Shown here: piece after piece, positions 10,229 through 17,920 of the stretch
Position numbering within the stretch: the stretch's first letter is position 1
Layout: each line of letters begins with the position of its first letter
DNA from: Tritrichomonas musculus
Taxonomy: Eukaryota > Parabasalia > Tritrichomonadida > Tritrichomonadidae
Direction: 5' to 3'
DNA length: 64,000 nt
Assembly (NCBI GenBank): GCA_039105265.1
Contig: JAPFFF010000019.1
Location: 2,078,501-2,142,500, forward strand
Notes under the pieces: model-generated
Database searches by the model: none
The model's input: only the letters and a program-made list of their open reading frames with translations
Told to the model about the DNA's origin: nothing
Made by a program: the position numbers and the translations under genes

Positions 10229-10746
10229 TTTGCAAATCCATCAGGCTTTGGTAATTGGGATACTAGTGTGTTGATGTATTCGTAGACATTGGAGTGGTTT
10301 GGAGTGGCTTCCATTTGGGATGCGATAAAAAATCAATATTCAAATATAAAAATAGGTTTTCCCAAATTCATATTTTTGTCTGTCATAGCTTGTTCCATCA
10401 GCTTGCTCCATTAGCTTGTTCCATCAGCTTGCTCCATAAGTGGTCCCATATGTTGGTCATAGGTGGGCTATAGGTGGGCCATAAGTGGGCTATTTTTGGA
10501 ATTTGTATGGGCCCAAATATGGTCGTTTTATGGGCGTTTTGGGGTGGCATGCAGTATGGGTCAAAAATAGGGAACTCTATGTGGCCCCCGAATATGGGTC
10601 CAAATGTAGGGTCAAATGCAGGTTCAAAATATGGTGCTATGGGTGTATGCTATTTTTGATATTTAGAAGGGGGCCAAAAATGGGTCATTTTGGGCGTTTT
10701 AAGTGGGAATTTATCTGGTCCCGATTCGGAACACCCATCACTACTG
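10229..10746. mobile_element. Mav-B: lone terminus of a Mav-G-type element
   Basis: The right end CACTACTG (10739-10746) and the bases inside it are the inverted counterpart of the Mav-G left end from 51624: they share the CAGTAGTGA end, the GGAACACCC segment and the GGGCCCATACAAATTCC-like blocks. Its inner edge (10229-10313, minus) carries only the first codons of the 159-aa terminal gene. Internally there is a 16-bp tandem repeat, AGCTTGYTCCATYAGC-like, about four copies (10387-10436). Fossil fragment. Confidence 0.75.
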
Positions 10747-10847
10747 CCCTATAGATAAAATTAGGAAAAAATATTTTTAATAAATAGTATATTCAATGAA
10801 CTATATAGTTCTATAATTATTATATAAACATCAAGGTATTCATCCTG

Positions 10848-10889
10848 CATTTACCCAAAAATAAACTCCTATATGGGCCATACTGTGGT
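10848..10889 (-). mobile_element. 42-bp Maverick fragment flanking the fold-back element
   Basis: On the minus strand this matches the bases between the 110-aa gene and the Pro-rich gene of Mav-G (from 59382), including the TTTATTTTTG box and the start codon, then the similarity stops. It abuts the left end of the fold-back element. The right flank of that element is a different place, inside the capsid gene. Between 10747 and 10847 I see only AT-rich DNA. Confidence 0.6.
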
Positions 10890-11157
10890 CAGTAGTGATA
10901 GTGTATCAATAATCGGGGTCAGATAGAATCCACCCAAAAACGCCTTTAAATGGCCCATATTTGGGCCCATATTCGGGTTAAAATTCAAAATCCACATATG
11001 GGACCCATACCGCATACTACCCCAAAACGCTTATAAAACGCCCATATTCGGGCCCATACAAATTCCAAAAATAACCCACCTATAGCCCACTTATGGACCA
11101 CCTATGGCCCACTTATGGGACCACTTATGGGACCACTTATGGACCACTTATGGAACA

Positions 11158-11220
11158 ACGGAACTTCGTTCCTGAGGTCAACAAAGTTGTCCGAGGCTCC
11201 GCCGAGGCATTTCATGCCGA
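11158..11220. repeat. String of four tri-loop hairpins
   Basis: In a row: GGAAC-TTC-GTTCC (11160-11172), CAAC-AAA-GTTG (11179-11189), GGC-TCC-GCC (11195-11203), GCAT-TTC-ATGC (11207-11217). Each has a perfect stem and a 3-nt loop. The same string is mirrored in the right arm (about 12749-12811). Confidence 0.8.
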
Positions 11221-11351
11221 AGCTGATGGCACAATACGTAAGCCCACTTGGGAAACTACTTGGAAAGCTATTATGGGAACAACCATCTAGTGTCCCGAGG
11301 ATTTACATAAACGGTCCACTAAATATTGGGTCAACGGGAAAAACCGTAGAC

Positions 11352-11437
11352 CACTTGGAAAGCTACTTGGAAAGCTACTTGGAAAGCTACTTGGAAAGCC
11401 ACTTGGAAAGCTACTTGGAAAGCCACTTAGGAGAGCC
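11352..11437. repeat. 12-bp tandem repeat in the left arm (mirrored at about 12532-12617)
   Basis: About seven copies of CYACTTGGAAAG in a row, with T/C variation at the second base. The inverse array lies in the right arm. A shorter array of the same unit follows at 11603-11648. There are no spacers, so it is not a CRISPR array. Confidence 0.85.
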
Positions 11438-13079
11438 ATATACGAGTCCACAGGAGAATCCCGGTCTGGTAGAATTCTACCACACCACATATGGAGCAAT
11501 ACATAAGCCCACTTGGAAAGCTATTATGGGAACAACCATCTAGTGTCCCGAGGATTTACATAAACGGTCCACTAAATATTGGGTCAACGGGAAAAACCGT
11601 AGACCACTTGGAAAGCTACTTGGGAAGCCACTTGGAAAGCCACTTAGGAGAGCCATATAGTAGTCCACAGGAGAATCCTGGTCTGGTTCGTTTTCAACTC
11701 ACGCAATGGAACTTCGTTCCTGATGCATTTCATGCCGAAGCTTAGAATGTGTTCTTACTCAATGGGAACGCTTATGGGAACACCTATTTGGACTTACATA
11801 TGACCTTATGTTTCGAAGTGATTCATAAGGGTTTCTAAGGTGTTCCTGTTCCTGGGTGTTCCTGGATTCAAACTCCAAATTAATAGATAAGGGGACACCT
11901 GGACAACAGGACAACAGGACAACACAAAAATGTATACAAAAATATTGAGTTGAGTATTATTTTTGTTAGTCATCTAGAGCCGCCGATATTGTCATGCAAT
12001 ACAATATATCATACTCAACTCAATATTTTTTGTATACATTTTTGTGTTGTCCTGTTGTCCTGTTGTCCAGGTGTCCCCTTATCTATTAATTTGGAGTTTG
12101 AATCCAGGAACACCCAGGAACAGGAACACCTTAGAAACCCTTATGAATCACTTCGAAACATAAGGTCATATGTAAGTCCAAATAGGTGTTCCCATAAGCG
12201 TTCCCATTGAGTAAGAACACATTCTAAGCTTCGGCATGAAATGCATCAGGAACGAAGTTCCATTGCGTGAGTTGAAAACGAACCAGACCAGGATTCTCCT
12301 GTGGACTACTATATGGCTCTCCTAAGTGGCTTTCCAAGTGGCTTCCCAAGTAGCTTTCCAAGTGGTCTACGGTTTTTCCCGTTGACCCAATATTTAGTGG
12401 ACCGTTTATGTAAATCCTCGGGACACTAGATGGTTGTTCCCATAATAGCTTTCCAAGTGGGCTTATGTATTGCTCCATATGTGGTGTGGTAGAATTCTAC
12501 CAGACCGGGATTCTCCTGTGGACTCGTATATGGCTCTCCTAAGTGGCTTTCCAAGTAGCTTTCCAAGTGGCTTTCCAAGTAGCTTTCCAAGTAGCTTTCC
12601 AAGTAGCTTTCCAAGTGGTCTACGGTTTTTCCCGTTGACCCAATATTTAGTGGACCGTTTATGTAAATCCTCGGGACACTAGATGGTTGTTCCCATAATA
12701 GCTTTCCAAGTAGTTTCCCAAGTGGGCTTACGTATTGTGCCATCAGCTTCGGCATGAAATGCCTCGGCGGAGCCTCGGACAACTTTGTTGACCTCAGGAA
12801 CGAAGTTCCGTTGTTCCATAAGTGGTCCATAAGTGGTCCCATAAGTGGTCCCATAAGTGGGCCATAGGTGGTCCATAAGTGGGCTATAGGTGGGTTATTT
12901 TTGGAATTTGTATGGGCCCGAATATGGGCGTTTTATAAGCGTTTTGGGGTAGTATGCGGTATGGGTCCCATATGTGGATTTTGAATTTTAACCCGAATAT
13001 GGGCCCAAATATGGGCCATTTATGGGCGTTTTTGGGTGGGATTTATCTGACCCCGATTATTGATACACTATCACTACTG

Positions 13080-13465
13080 ACATTGACATTGTTATGGAGA
13101 ATCTCGAGCCTGTCAAACAATTGGTTCGAGGACTTAAATCCAACAAACAGTTTATAGAAGTTATTTGGATCATTAATCTCTTGCAATTTGGCTAAATCGG
13201 TGTTCAATTGCAAATCGAGTTTGATGTGGAATGTGAGGAAGCCTTTGTCGATATCGCTAATGAAGTGGTCGGGATGTGTTAATGAAATCTGTGAGTACTG
13301 GCCTTGGTGAAATGGGGCTGGCTGGTCATGGCAATCGACTGTTCTAAATGAGAAGCTTCTGGTACCATCATTCACATTGATGATATTTCGCATCTTCTGG
13401 AATGTGTCATTGACATTCCCAACCTCGTATTTCAAATTGTGAGCTCTTTCGTTCCTGTATCTCAT
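13080..13465 (-). CDS. Major capsid protein, N-terminal part (Mav-C)
   Basis: Matches the first ~128 residues of the Mav-G capsid protein, from MRYRNERAHNLKYEVG. The start at 13465 is chosen because that sequence is conserved and because a short divergent spacer separates it from the small virion-like gene at 13512. The rest of the gene is not adjacent, since the fold-back element begins here. Part of a fossil element. Confidence 0.75.
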
Positions 13466-13511
13466 TTGTATCTTGGAAAAAAGCTTGAAATCACATTTTT
13501 TTATATACCAA
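13466..13511. promoter_or_regulatory. Divergent promoter between capsid and virion-like gene
   Basis: Forty-six bases separate two start codons pointing apart, with a T-run and TATATA. The arrangement is preserved at 56353-56398 (Mav-G) and in kind at 21555-21611 (Mav-D). It suggests that the capsid gene and its partner are expressed together (inference). Confidence 0.5.
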
Positions 13512-13763
13512 ATGGGTATTGGCATCTTCAAGAAGATTAAGAACGCTTTCAAGAACGTCGGTAGTAAGCTCAAGAATGCAGCTCAAACTGTCATCCGCAA
13601 CCTCCCAAGGGCAGTTGATATTGGAAAGGGGATCATCAATAGGATCAAGCCAATCGCCGACTTCATACCAGGTGTTGGACCAGTTGTAGACACCATCAGC
13701 ACTGGACTCAATTACGTAAGCAAAGCTAATGATATAGGCAAATCCATACTGGACAAGGTTTGA
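13512..13763 (+). CDS. Small basic virion-like protein, 83 aa
   Basis: Starts MGIGIFKKIKNAFKNVGSKL. An amphipathic basic N-terminal half is followed by a Gly/Pro-rich hydrophobic stretch (DFIPGVGPVVDTISTGLNYV). The design resembles small membrane-active or DNA-condensing virion peptides, but I cannot name a family. Homologues lie at 56399 and 21612, always divergent from the capsid gene, which argues for a minor virion protein. The ATG at 13512 is the only one fitting all copies. Confidence 0.65.
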   Translation: MGIGIFKKIKNAFKNVGSKLKNAAQTVIRNLPRAVDIGKGIINRIKPIADFIPGVGPVVDTISTGLNYVSKANDIGKSILDKV

Positions 13764-13813
13764 TCATCATAGAATATCCACATACATATGAATATATTTT
13801 TGTCCGTTTTGAA

Positions 13814-14248
13814 ATGAATTGCGATATCAAGGTTATTAATGATAACAAGATGGAGCAACGCACATTCAACTCAGTAGAGGAGTTCGACCTGTTCTACCAG
13901 AAGTACAAGGACATGTTCAATGAGAAGACCACCAATTACCTCAATAAAACCTACAAAATAATCACCCCCGAATGCGAGTACAGGATTACCAAACGCACTG
14001 GCAAGGATGGCTCTAGTAATGTGTTTCTCAAGAAGATCACCAAGCAAGCCGAGAGTGATAACCTGGTGGAGATCCAATTTGCAAGCATTCGAGCTGACAT
14101 CAATGCATTGCAGTCAACAGTAGATGAATACACCAAGCGGATTACTACTCTGGAGAACACCATTGGCGTGATCACCACAAAAATAAATCAGCTCACCAGT
14201 ACTGTGAATGAGTGTACTGATGCAGTGAACAGTCTCCTGAGGCATTAG
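13814..14248 (+). CDS. Coiled-coil protein, 144 aa
   Basis: A compact N-terminal domain (FNSVEEFDLFYQKYKDMFNEKT, CEYRITKRTG, SNVFLKKI) is followed by a coiled coil rich in Thr, Asn and Ile (about 88-140), suggestive of a trimeric stalk. Homologues are at 56701 and, more divergent, 22029 (FNTPDEFNLWYAKNKDEI, YRITKIKG). TATTTTTG at 13795-13802 precedes the start at 13814. It always follows the small virion-like gene. Function unknown; a fibre or spike part is possible. The 3' end overlaps the convergent 75-aa gene by 4 bp. Confidence 0.65.
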   Translation: MNCDIKVINDNKMEQRTFNSVEEFDLFYQKYKDMFNEKTTNYLNKTYKIITPECEYRITKRTGKDGSSNVFLKKITKQAESDNLVEIQFASIRADINALQSTVDEYTKRITTLENTIGVITTKINQLTSTVNECTDAVNSLLRH

Positions 14249-14472
14249 ATCTTGGAATTATTTGGGATTACCTGGTGATTGAGTGAGCGGTGTAGAGTTG
14301 ATGATGTTGACTTAATGATTGGGTCATGCACAACACACCCCTTATCCTCATATTTTGGGACTGTGGGTTTGGTACAACTCATAGTTCGCCTACTTCGCAT
14401 GTGACGTTCCAGGTGATTGAAATACGTAAGCCCATTTGAATCTCTTAATACACGGCGTTCCTCATATGACAT
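14245..14472 (-). CDS. Small conserved protein, 75 aa
   Basis: Unrecognised. Basic, with Cys and His residues (HLERHMRSRRTMSC ... CVVHDP) that could bind a metal. Kept nearly unchanged in Mav-G (57159-57386). It shares a 34-bp divergent spacer with the 77-aa gene and has the TAAATG context, both supporting a real gene. Confidence 0.55.
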   Translation of the reverse strand: MSYEERRVLRDSNGLTYFNHLERHMRSRRTMSCTKPTVPKYEDKGCVVHDPIIKSTSSTLHRSLNHQVIPNNSKI

Positions 14473-14506
14473 TTAATCTTGAAAAAACAATTTTTTTCAT
14501 ATCTAA

Positions 14507-14740
14507 ATGACTGAATTGGGTGAATACAAGAAGGAGATTCCAGAGCTTAAGCGCATCAAACATGATCTCAAGGAGAAGTGCTATATGTATAAGGGCCACC
14601 TCAATAACATCAAAGGGGGTATGCTGGGTAGCAATGGACTAGCCGTTCGTGAATCACTGATTGAGGATATCAATAGTCTGAAGGAGAAGGTCGCCAAACT
14701 CGAGAATGAGCTCGCTGAATTATCAAGCGATAACCACTAA
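14507..14740 (+). CDS. Coiled-coil protein, 77 aa
   Basis: Two charged helices (KKEIPELKRIKHDLKEK and SLIEDINSLKEKVAKLENELAEL) joined by a Gly-rich turn (KGGMLGSNG). The second helix has clear heptads. Identical in Mav-G (57421-57654). It has a TAAATG start and a divergent spacer shared with the 75-aa gene, and is followed by an intergenic hairpin module. Function unknown. Confidence 0.6.
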   Translation: MTELGEYKKEIPELKRIKHDLKEKCYMYKGHLNNIKGGMLGSNGLAVRESLIEDINSLKEKVAKLENELAELSSDNH

Positions 14741-14851
14741 ATATGGGGTCTGCGGGATTTCCCGTTGACCCAGATTTCATGGAGATAACCACTAATTCCC
14801 TGGAACAGCAATTTTGCTGTCCCGATTGAGACCACTATTTTTGCACATTAA
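14741..14851. repeat. Intergenic hairpin module before integrase
   Basis: Holds a nested hairpin: outer GGGTC (14746-14750) with GACCC (14767-14771), inner TGCGGGATTTCCCGTT (14751-14766), then a GGAACAGCAA/TTGCTGTCCC hairpin (about 14803-14823). TATTTTTG (14836-14843) before the start codon is the likely promoter. Related modules lie at 57655-57820 and, inverted, at 63239-63318. Confidence 0.75.
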
Positions 14852-16063
14852 ATGACTGATAACAGGAAATCGTTCAAGATATTCGACAATAAGTACAATT
14901 CGCTGCTCAAGTACCCATTCAAATCCAAGATATCAAAACTGGACCCATCGCAGTTCATCATCAACCCAGAAACTCATCATGAGCCATTCGTAAAGGACTT
15001 CAAATTGAAATCATGCAGTCCCTATTCAAAACCGGATTTCTCATTGGAACCCGGATGTTGGGAAGTCGATTTGATGTTTGCGAATTACACCACAAGGGCT
15101 AATGGAACCGAATCCGTGGTAGTCCATGAAACCATTTACCTCATCATGGTGAATGTCAACACGCGGTATCTAATTGTGGAACCACTTAAGAACAGACTAG
15201 CTGATACCATCAAGACTGCATACACCAAAATCATTCTTGAGAAATATGATGACTTCAAATTCAATACCATCAAATGCGATGGCGAGAATAACCTACTCAA
15301 AGTGCTTGATATACTTGGCCGCTACAATCCATCCAGAAATAAATACAGAGGTACCAAAAATGTGTTGATTGACCGTAATGCAGTGATTGTCGATAAATCC
15401 AAACACAACAACGCTCACAAAATCGTTGATGCAACCATCAGGACACTCCGTAATGCATTTGGTTTAGATAATCGTCGGATTGGAGACCCATACCTGATGC
15501 AACAGATGGTACACTTCTATAACAACACACCACATCGGTCTCTACGAATGCCCAATCCCAATTACCGAGATGATGGAATCCAATATGACCCGTATCTAGC
15601 AAGGGAGCCCAAGTGGATATACTACACACCCAATCAAATGCAACACAACCCTGATTTGGAGTGGAGATACATCAGGGATTGCCAACGGAAGCTACGTCGA
15701 GTCAAAAATAGTATGCAAATGGATGGTCTGCTGAGCTATCGCAAGGGGGATATCATATTGGTCCATTACGATACATCCAAAACTGAGAAGAAGCATGAGA
15801 AGCATAGGCGCATATTCAATGAGATTGCCGAATTCATTAGATACCATAATGGGAACGTCGAATGTAAACTGCTGAAGCCATATCATAGATTCCAGTTGAA
15901 TGATGATAATCAATATGTACCGTATACCAAAACCACAACTGGTCGAACGCCTAAGTCTGATGATGAGCGAGCTACCGTAACTGTCCCCATTATGTATACC
16001 CGATTCGTGGCACCCAATTATGCATCACTAGGTAAAGACTATAAGCAGTACTTTGCTATCTAA
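14852..16063 (+). CDS. int: rve/DDE-type Maverick integrase, 403 aa
   Basis: Catalyses insertion of element DNA in the manner of retroviral integrases. RNase H-like core: EVDLMF (Asp 73), KCDGEN (Asp 143), IVDATIRT (Asp 193), with the NVNTRY strand typical of the family. The C-terminal third is basic (RKLRRVKNSM, KKHEKHRR) and probably binds DNA. TAAATG start. The 110-aa gene starts three bases after its stop. Nearly identical to 57821-59047, apart from substitutions and a 15-bp palindromic insert in that copy. Confidence 0.88.
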   Translation: MTDNRKSFKIFDNKYNSLLKYPFKSKISKLDPSQFIINPETHHEPFVKDFKLKSCSPYSKPDFSLEPGCWEVDLMFANYTTRANGTESVVVHETIYLIMVNVNTRYLIVEPLKNRLADTIKTAYTKIILEKYDDFKFNTIKCDGENNLLKVLDILGRYNPSRNKYRGTKNVLIDRNAVIVDKSKHNNAHKIVDATIRTLRNAFGLDNRRIGDPYLMQQMVHFYNNTPHRSLRMPNPNYRDDGIQYDPYLAREPKWIYYTPNQMQHNPDLEWRYIRDCQRKLRRVKNSMQMDGLLSYRKGDIILVHYDTSKTEKKHEKHRRIFNEIAEFIRYHNGNVECKLLKPYHRFQLNDDNQYVPYTKTTTGRTPKSDDERATVTVPIMYTRFVAPNYASLGKDYKQYFAI

Positions 16064-16066
16064 TAA

Positions 16067-16399
16067 ATGCCAAAGCGCTATTTCCATACACAGACCACCG
16101 AGTTTAAGCTACCTGAGGACTTCATATATAGTCGCAATAAGAAGTACATCGTAGTGCAGTATGTGGGAGCTATCCTGAATAAGACCATCATCGGTGATTT
16201 GATGGTACACTCGGATATTGTAGAATTCGACCCATACTGTGACCACTTCATAATGCTAGCCAACAGACGGCAAACCAAGTATCGCAAATATGAGATGCTC
16301 AATAGGACCAAGCGGGATTTCAAAATATGGTTCACAGACCTGTATGGTAATGAGATAAAACCCGATGCATTCGTGCTATCGTGCTTGCTAATCTATTGA
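16067..16399 (+). CDS. Conserved 110-aa protein
   Basis: Beta-rich, with FIYSRNKKYIVVQYVGA near the N-terminus and RDFKIWFTDLYGNEIKPDAFVLSCLLIY at the end. Homologues: identical copy 59051-59383 and a diverged one in Mav-D (19473-19814). In Mav-C and Mav-G the start follows the integrase stop within the string TAATAAATG, so translation from one transcript is possible. Its C-terminal signature is the most conserved part. Function unknown; a small virion protein is possible from its neighbourhood. Confidence 0.65.
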   Translation: MPKRYFHTQTTEFKLPEDFIYSRNKKYIVVQYVGAILNKTIIGDLMVHSDIVEFDPYCDHFIMLANRRQTKYRKYEMLNRTKRDFKIWFTDLYGNEIKPDAFVLSCLLIY

Positions 16400-16422
16400 C
16401 CACCGTATGGCCCATATAGGAG

Positions 16423-16440
16423 TTTATTTTTGGGTAAATG
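16423..16440 (+). promoter_or_regulatory. TTTATTTTTG box before Pro-rich gene
   Basis: The box at 16423-16432 is five bases before ATG 16438 (TAAATG context), and is identical at 59407-59416. The fragment at 10848-10889 carries it too. Confidence 0.45.
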
Positions 16441-17916
16441 AATGGAAAAATATACCTATATCCAGGTCAATATAAAAGCATTGAAAATAAATATATAAAT
16501 GGGGTATATGCTAGCCATACAAATGACAATAAGTATATATTCGTTAAAGATATAGGTCTACCCAAAATCGTAAGCTCTATGCGTGGAGGTTCACTTGAAC
16601 CCAAATTACATGGCTTCCTATTCTTCCTAAGGAATTATGAGAGAGAACCCAGTATTATTTGGGATGAAGCTGAAACATCAAATGGTATACGGTTTGTATA
16701 TTTTCTTCGAGAAAACAATAATTTTATGCAGCTGCCAAATAATGTATTTATTGCTGCCCCATATGATGAATTCGACAGTATAGTCCGTAAAAATGTTATC
16801 GTACGTTCAGGTGTTTATGATAATGAGAGATTTAATATACCAATACTCCATCACAAGGAATATATTCCTGATATTGTGATCAAACATCTACCTCCAACTC
16901 CAGACCCCAAACGCCAAAATGACAAATACCATCAATACTTTGCACCTCAACCAATGCAACCAACAGGGGTAATCCCACGTCCAATGCCAACAGCAGGAGA
17001 TCCAATCGCAGCTCCCCCAATGCAACCAACAGGGGTAATCCCACCACGTCCAATGCAACCTCCATTTGTGAAGCCACCTCCAGTTCCTCCATTTGTGAAG
17101 CCATATGCACCCCCAGGAGATCCAATCATGCAACCAACAGGGGTAATCCCACGTTCAATACCACCTCCTCCTCCTCCAAATGCACCCCAATTTGTACCCC
17201 CACCTCCAATGCGAGTTGATGCATCAACATATAAATCACCACCGATTAGGTTTGATATGTCTACAATCACAACACCATCATTGGGTCGTAAATCCCCTAA
17301 GCGCGACAGTTCTAAAACACCATCCCGTAATGCCTCCCCCAAGCGTGACTCCACCAATACGATTGTATCCATCTCTAGTGATGATGAGAGCATTGATGAG
17401 ATTAGTGATGCTGAGAGCAGTGATGGTATTGAGTTTACAGAATCAGTGATACCCGAAGCTCGACCCCGAAGTAATAATAAGCAGAATTTCAATGAAAAAA
17501 TATTTGATCCAAACACATATGCTCAACCTGGCAAACCAGTACCTGGAAACCCAGTTCTGGAACCTACTATACCACAAACCGTACCAATTCGAATGGTTAA
17601 GAAGAATGGTTCCGTACAAGAGTACAATGTCTATACAAAATCATTGCCAGCTCTCAAGCAACATGCTAAGCGAGCCACAAACAGTCATCCTAAATCACCA
17701 TCACGTGAATCCACAGATGGTAATCGCGATAGACTGGTAAGCTTTGGCAAATCATTTTATATAGAAGGTACTCCAAAAACCAGTGGGAATATTGATGATC
17801 CCACATTCATATACGAGCCAATGGAAGTCATTAAATCGACTGACCAACAACAGGATGAAACGGCAAAAATAATGGCTAACAATAGGTTTTATCAAAGAAA
17901 ATATCATAAGGAGTAA
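16438..17916 (+). CDS. Pro-rich repeat protein with conserved head, 492 aa
   Basis: Residues 1-150 form a conserved head (MNGKIYLYPGQYKSIENKYI ... GFLFFLRNYEREPSIIWDEAE). Residues about 160-270 are Pro-rich, with repeats of MQPTGVIPRP type. Residues about 285-345 are Ser-rich and basic, then acidic (TIVSISSDDES, which looks like a SUMO-interacting motif). The tail is conserved. Compared with Mav-G (516 aa), length differences fall in the repeat and linker parts, several as palindromic in-frame blocks. Function unknown; a scaffold or virion surface protein is a guess. Confidence 0.65.
   Translation: MNGKIYLYPGQYKSIENKYINGVYASHTNDNKYIFVKDIGLPKIVSSMRGGSLEPKLHGFLFFLRNYEREPSIIWDEAETSNGIRFVYFLRENNNFMQLPNNVFIAAPYDEFDSIVRKNVIVRSGVYDNERFNIPILHHKEYIPDIVIKHLPPTPDPKRQNDKYHQYFAPQPMQPTGVIPRPMPTAGDPIAAPPMQPTGVIPPRPMQPPFVKPPPVPPFVKPYAPPGDPIMQPTGVIPRSIPPPPPPNAPQFVPPPPMRVDASTYKSPPIRFDMSTITTPSLGRKSPKRDSSKTPSRNASPKRDSTNTIVSISSDDESIDEISDAESSDGIEFTESVIPEARPRSNNKQNFNEKIFDPNTYAQPGKPVPGNPVLEPTIPQTVPIRMVKKNGSVQEYNVYTKSLPALKQHAKRATNSHPKSPSRESTDGNRDRLVSFGKSFYIEGTPKTSGNIDDPTFIYEPMEVIKSTDQQQDETAKIMANNRFYQRKYHKE
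17536..17554. repeat. In-frame double hairpin absent from Mav-G
   Basis: CCAG-TAC-CTGG (17536-17546) and CTGG-AAAC-CCAG (17543-17554) share an arm. The block is part of a 21-bp in-frame segment that the Mav-G copy lacks (near 60610). Confidence 0.7.
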
Positions 17917-17920
17917 TTGT

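Larger units (their letters stand above)
10890..13079. mobile_element. 2.19-kb fold-back element with Maverick-like ends
   Basis: It begins CAGTAGTGATAGTG and ends in the exact inverse. Each arm of about 1.06 kb mirrors the other: conceptual peptides of 142, 84 and 70 codons are identical in both. The arms meet at a unique centre of about 53 bp (11957-12009). Outer parts resemble the Mav-G terminus (AATCGGGGTCAGATA, CGGGCCCATACAAATTCC). The arms hold hairpins, a 12-bp tandem array and a ~253-bp duplication. I see no plausible gene, so it is probably a non-autonomous derivative moved by a Maverick. High arm identity suggests it is young or kept alike by conversion. Confidence 0.85.

Noticed and set aside
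10474-10754. Two overlapping ORFs in the lone terminus
   Set aside because: Made of GGGCC/TATGGG repeats with Trp/Gly-rich nonsense; the sequence is terminus.
11352-11437. CRISPR-like array
   Set aside because: 12-bp units stand head to tail without spacers, and the setting is eukaryotic.
11093-12876. ORFs of 65-142 codons in the fold-back arms
   Set aside because: They are mirrored in both arms, are built from tandem 12-bp units and hairpins, and resemble no protein; treated as by-products of repeats.
14852-16063. LTR retrotransposon, because of the integrase
   Set aside because: No reverse transcriptase, gag or LTR is seen; integrase accompanies PolB, capsid protein and ATPase, as in Polintons.
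16880-17516. Minus-strand ORFs within the Pro-rich gene
   Set aside because: Complement of proline codons gives Gly/Trp-rich frames; shadows of a repeat-rich gene.
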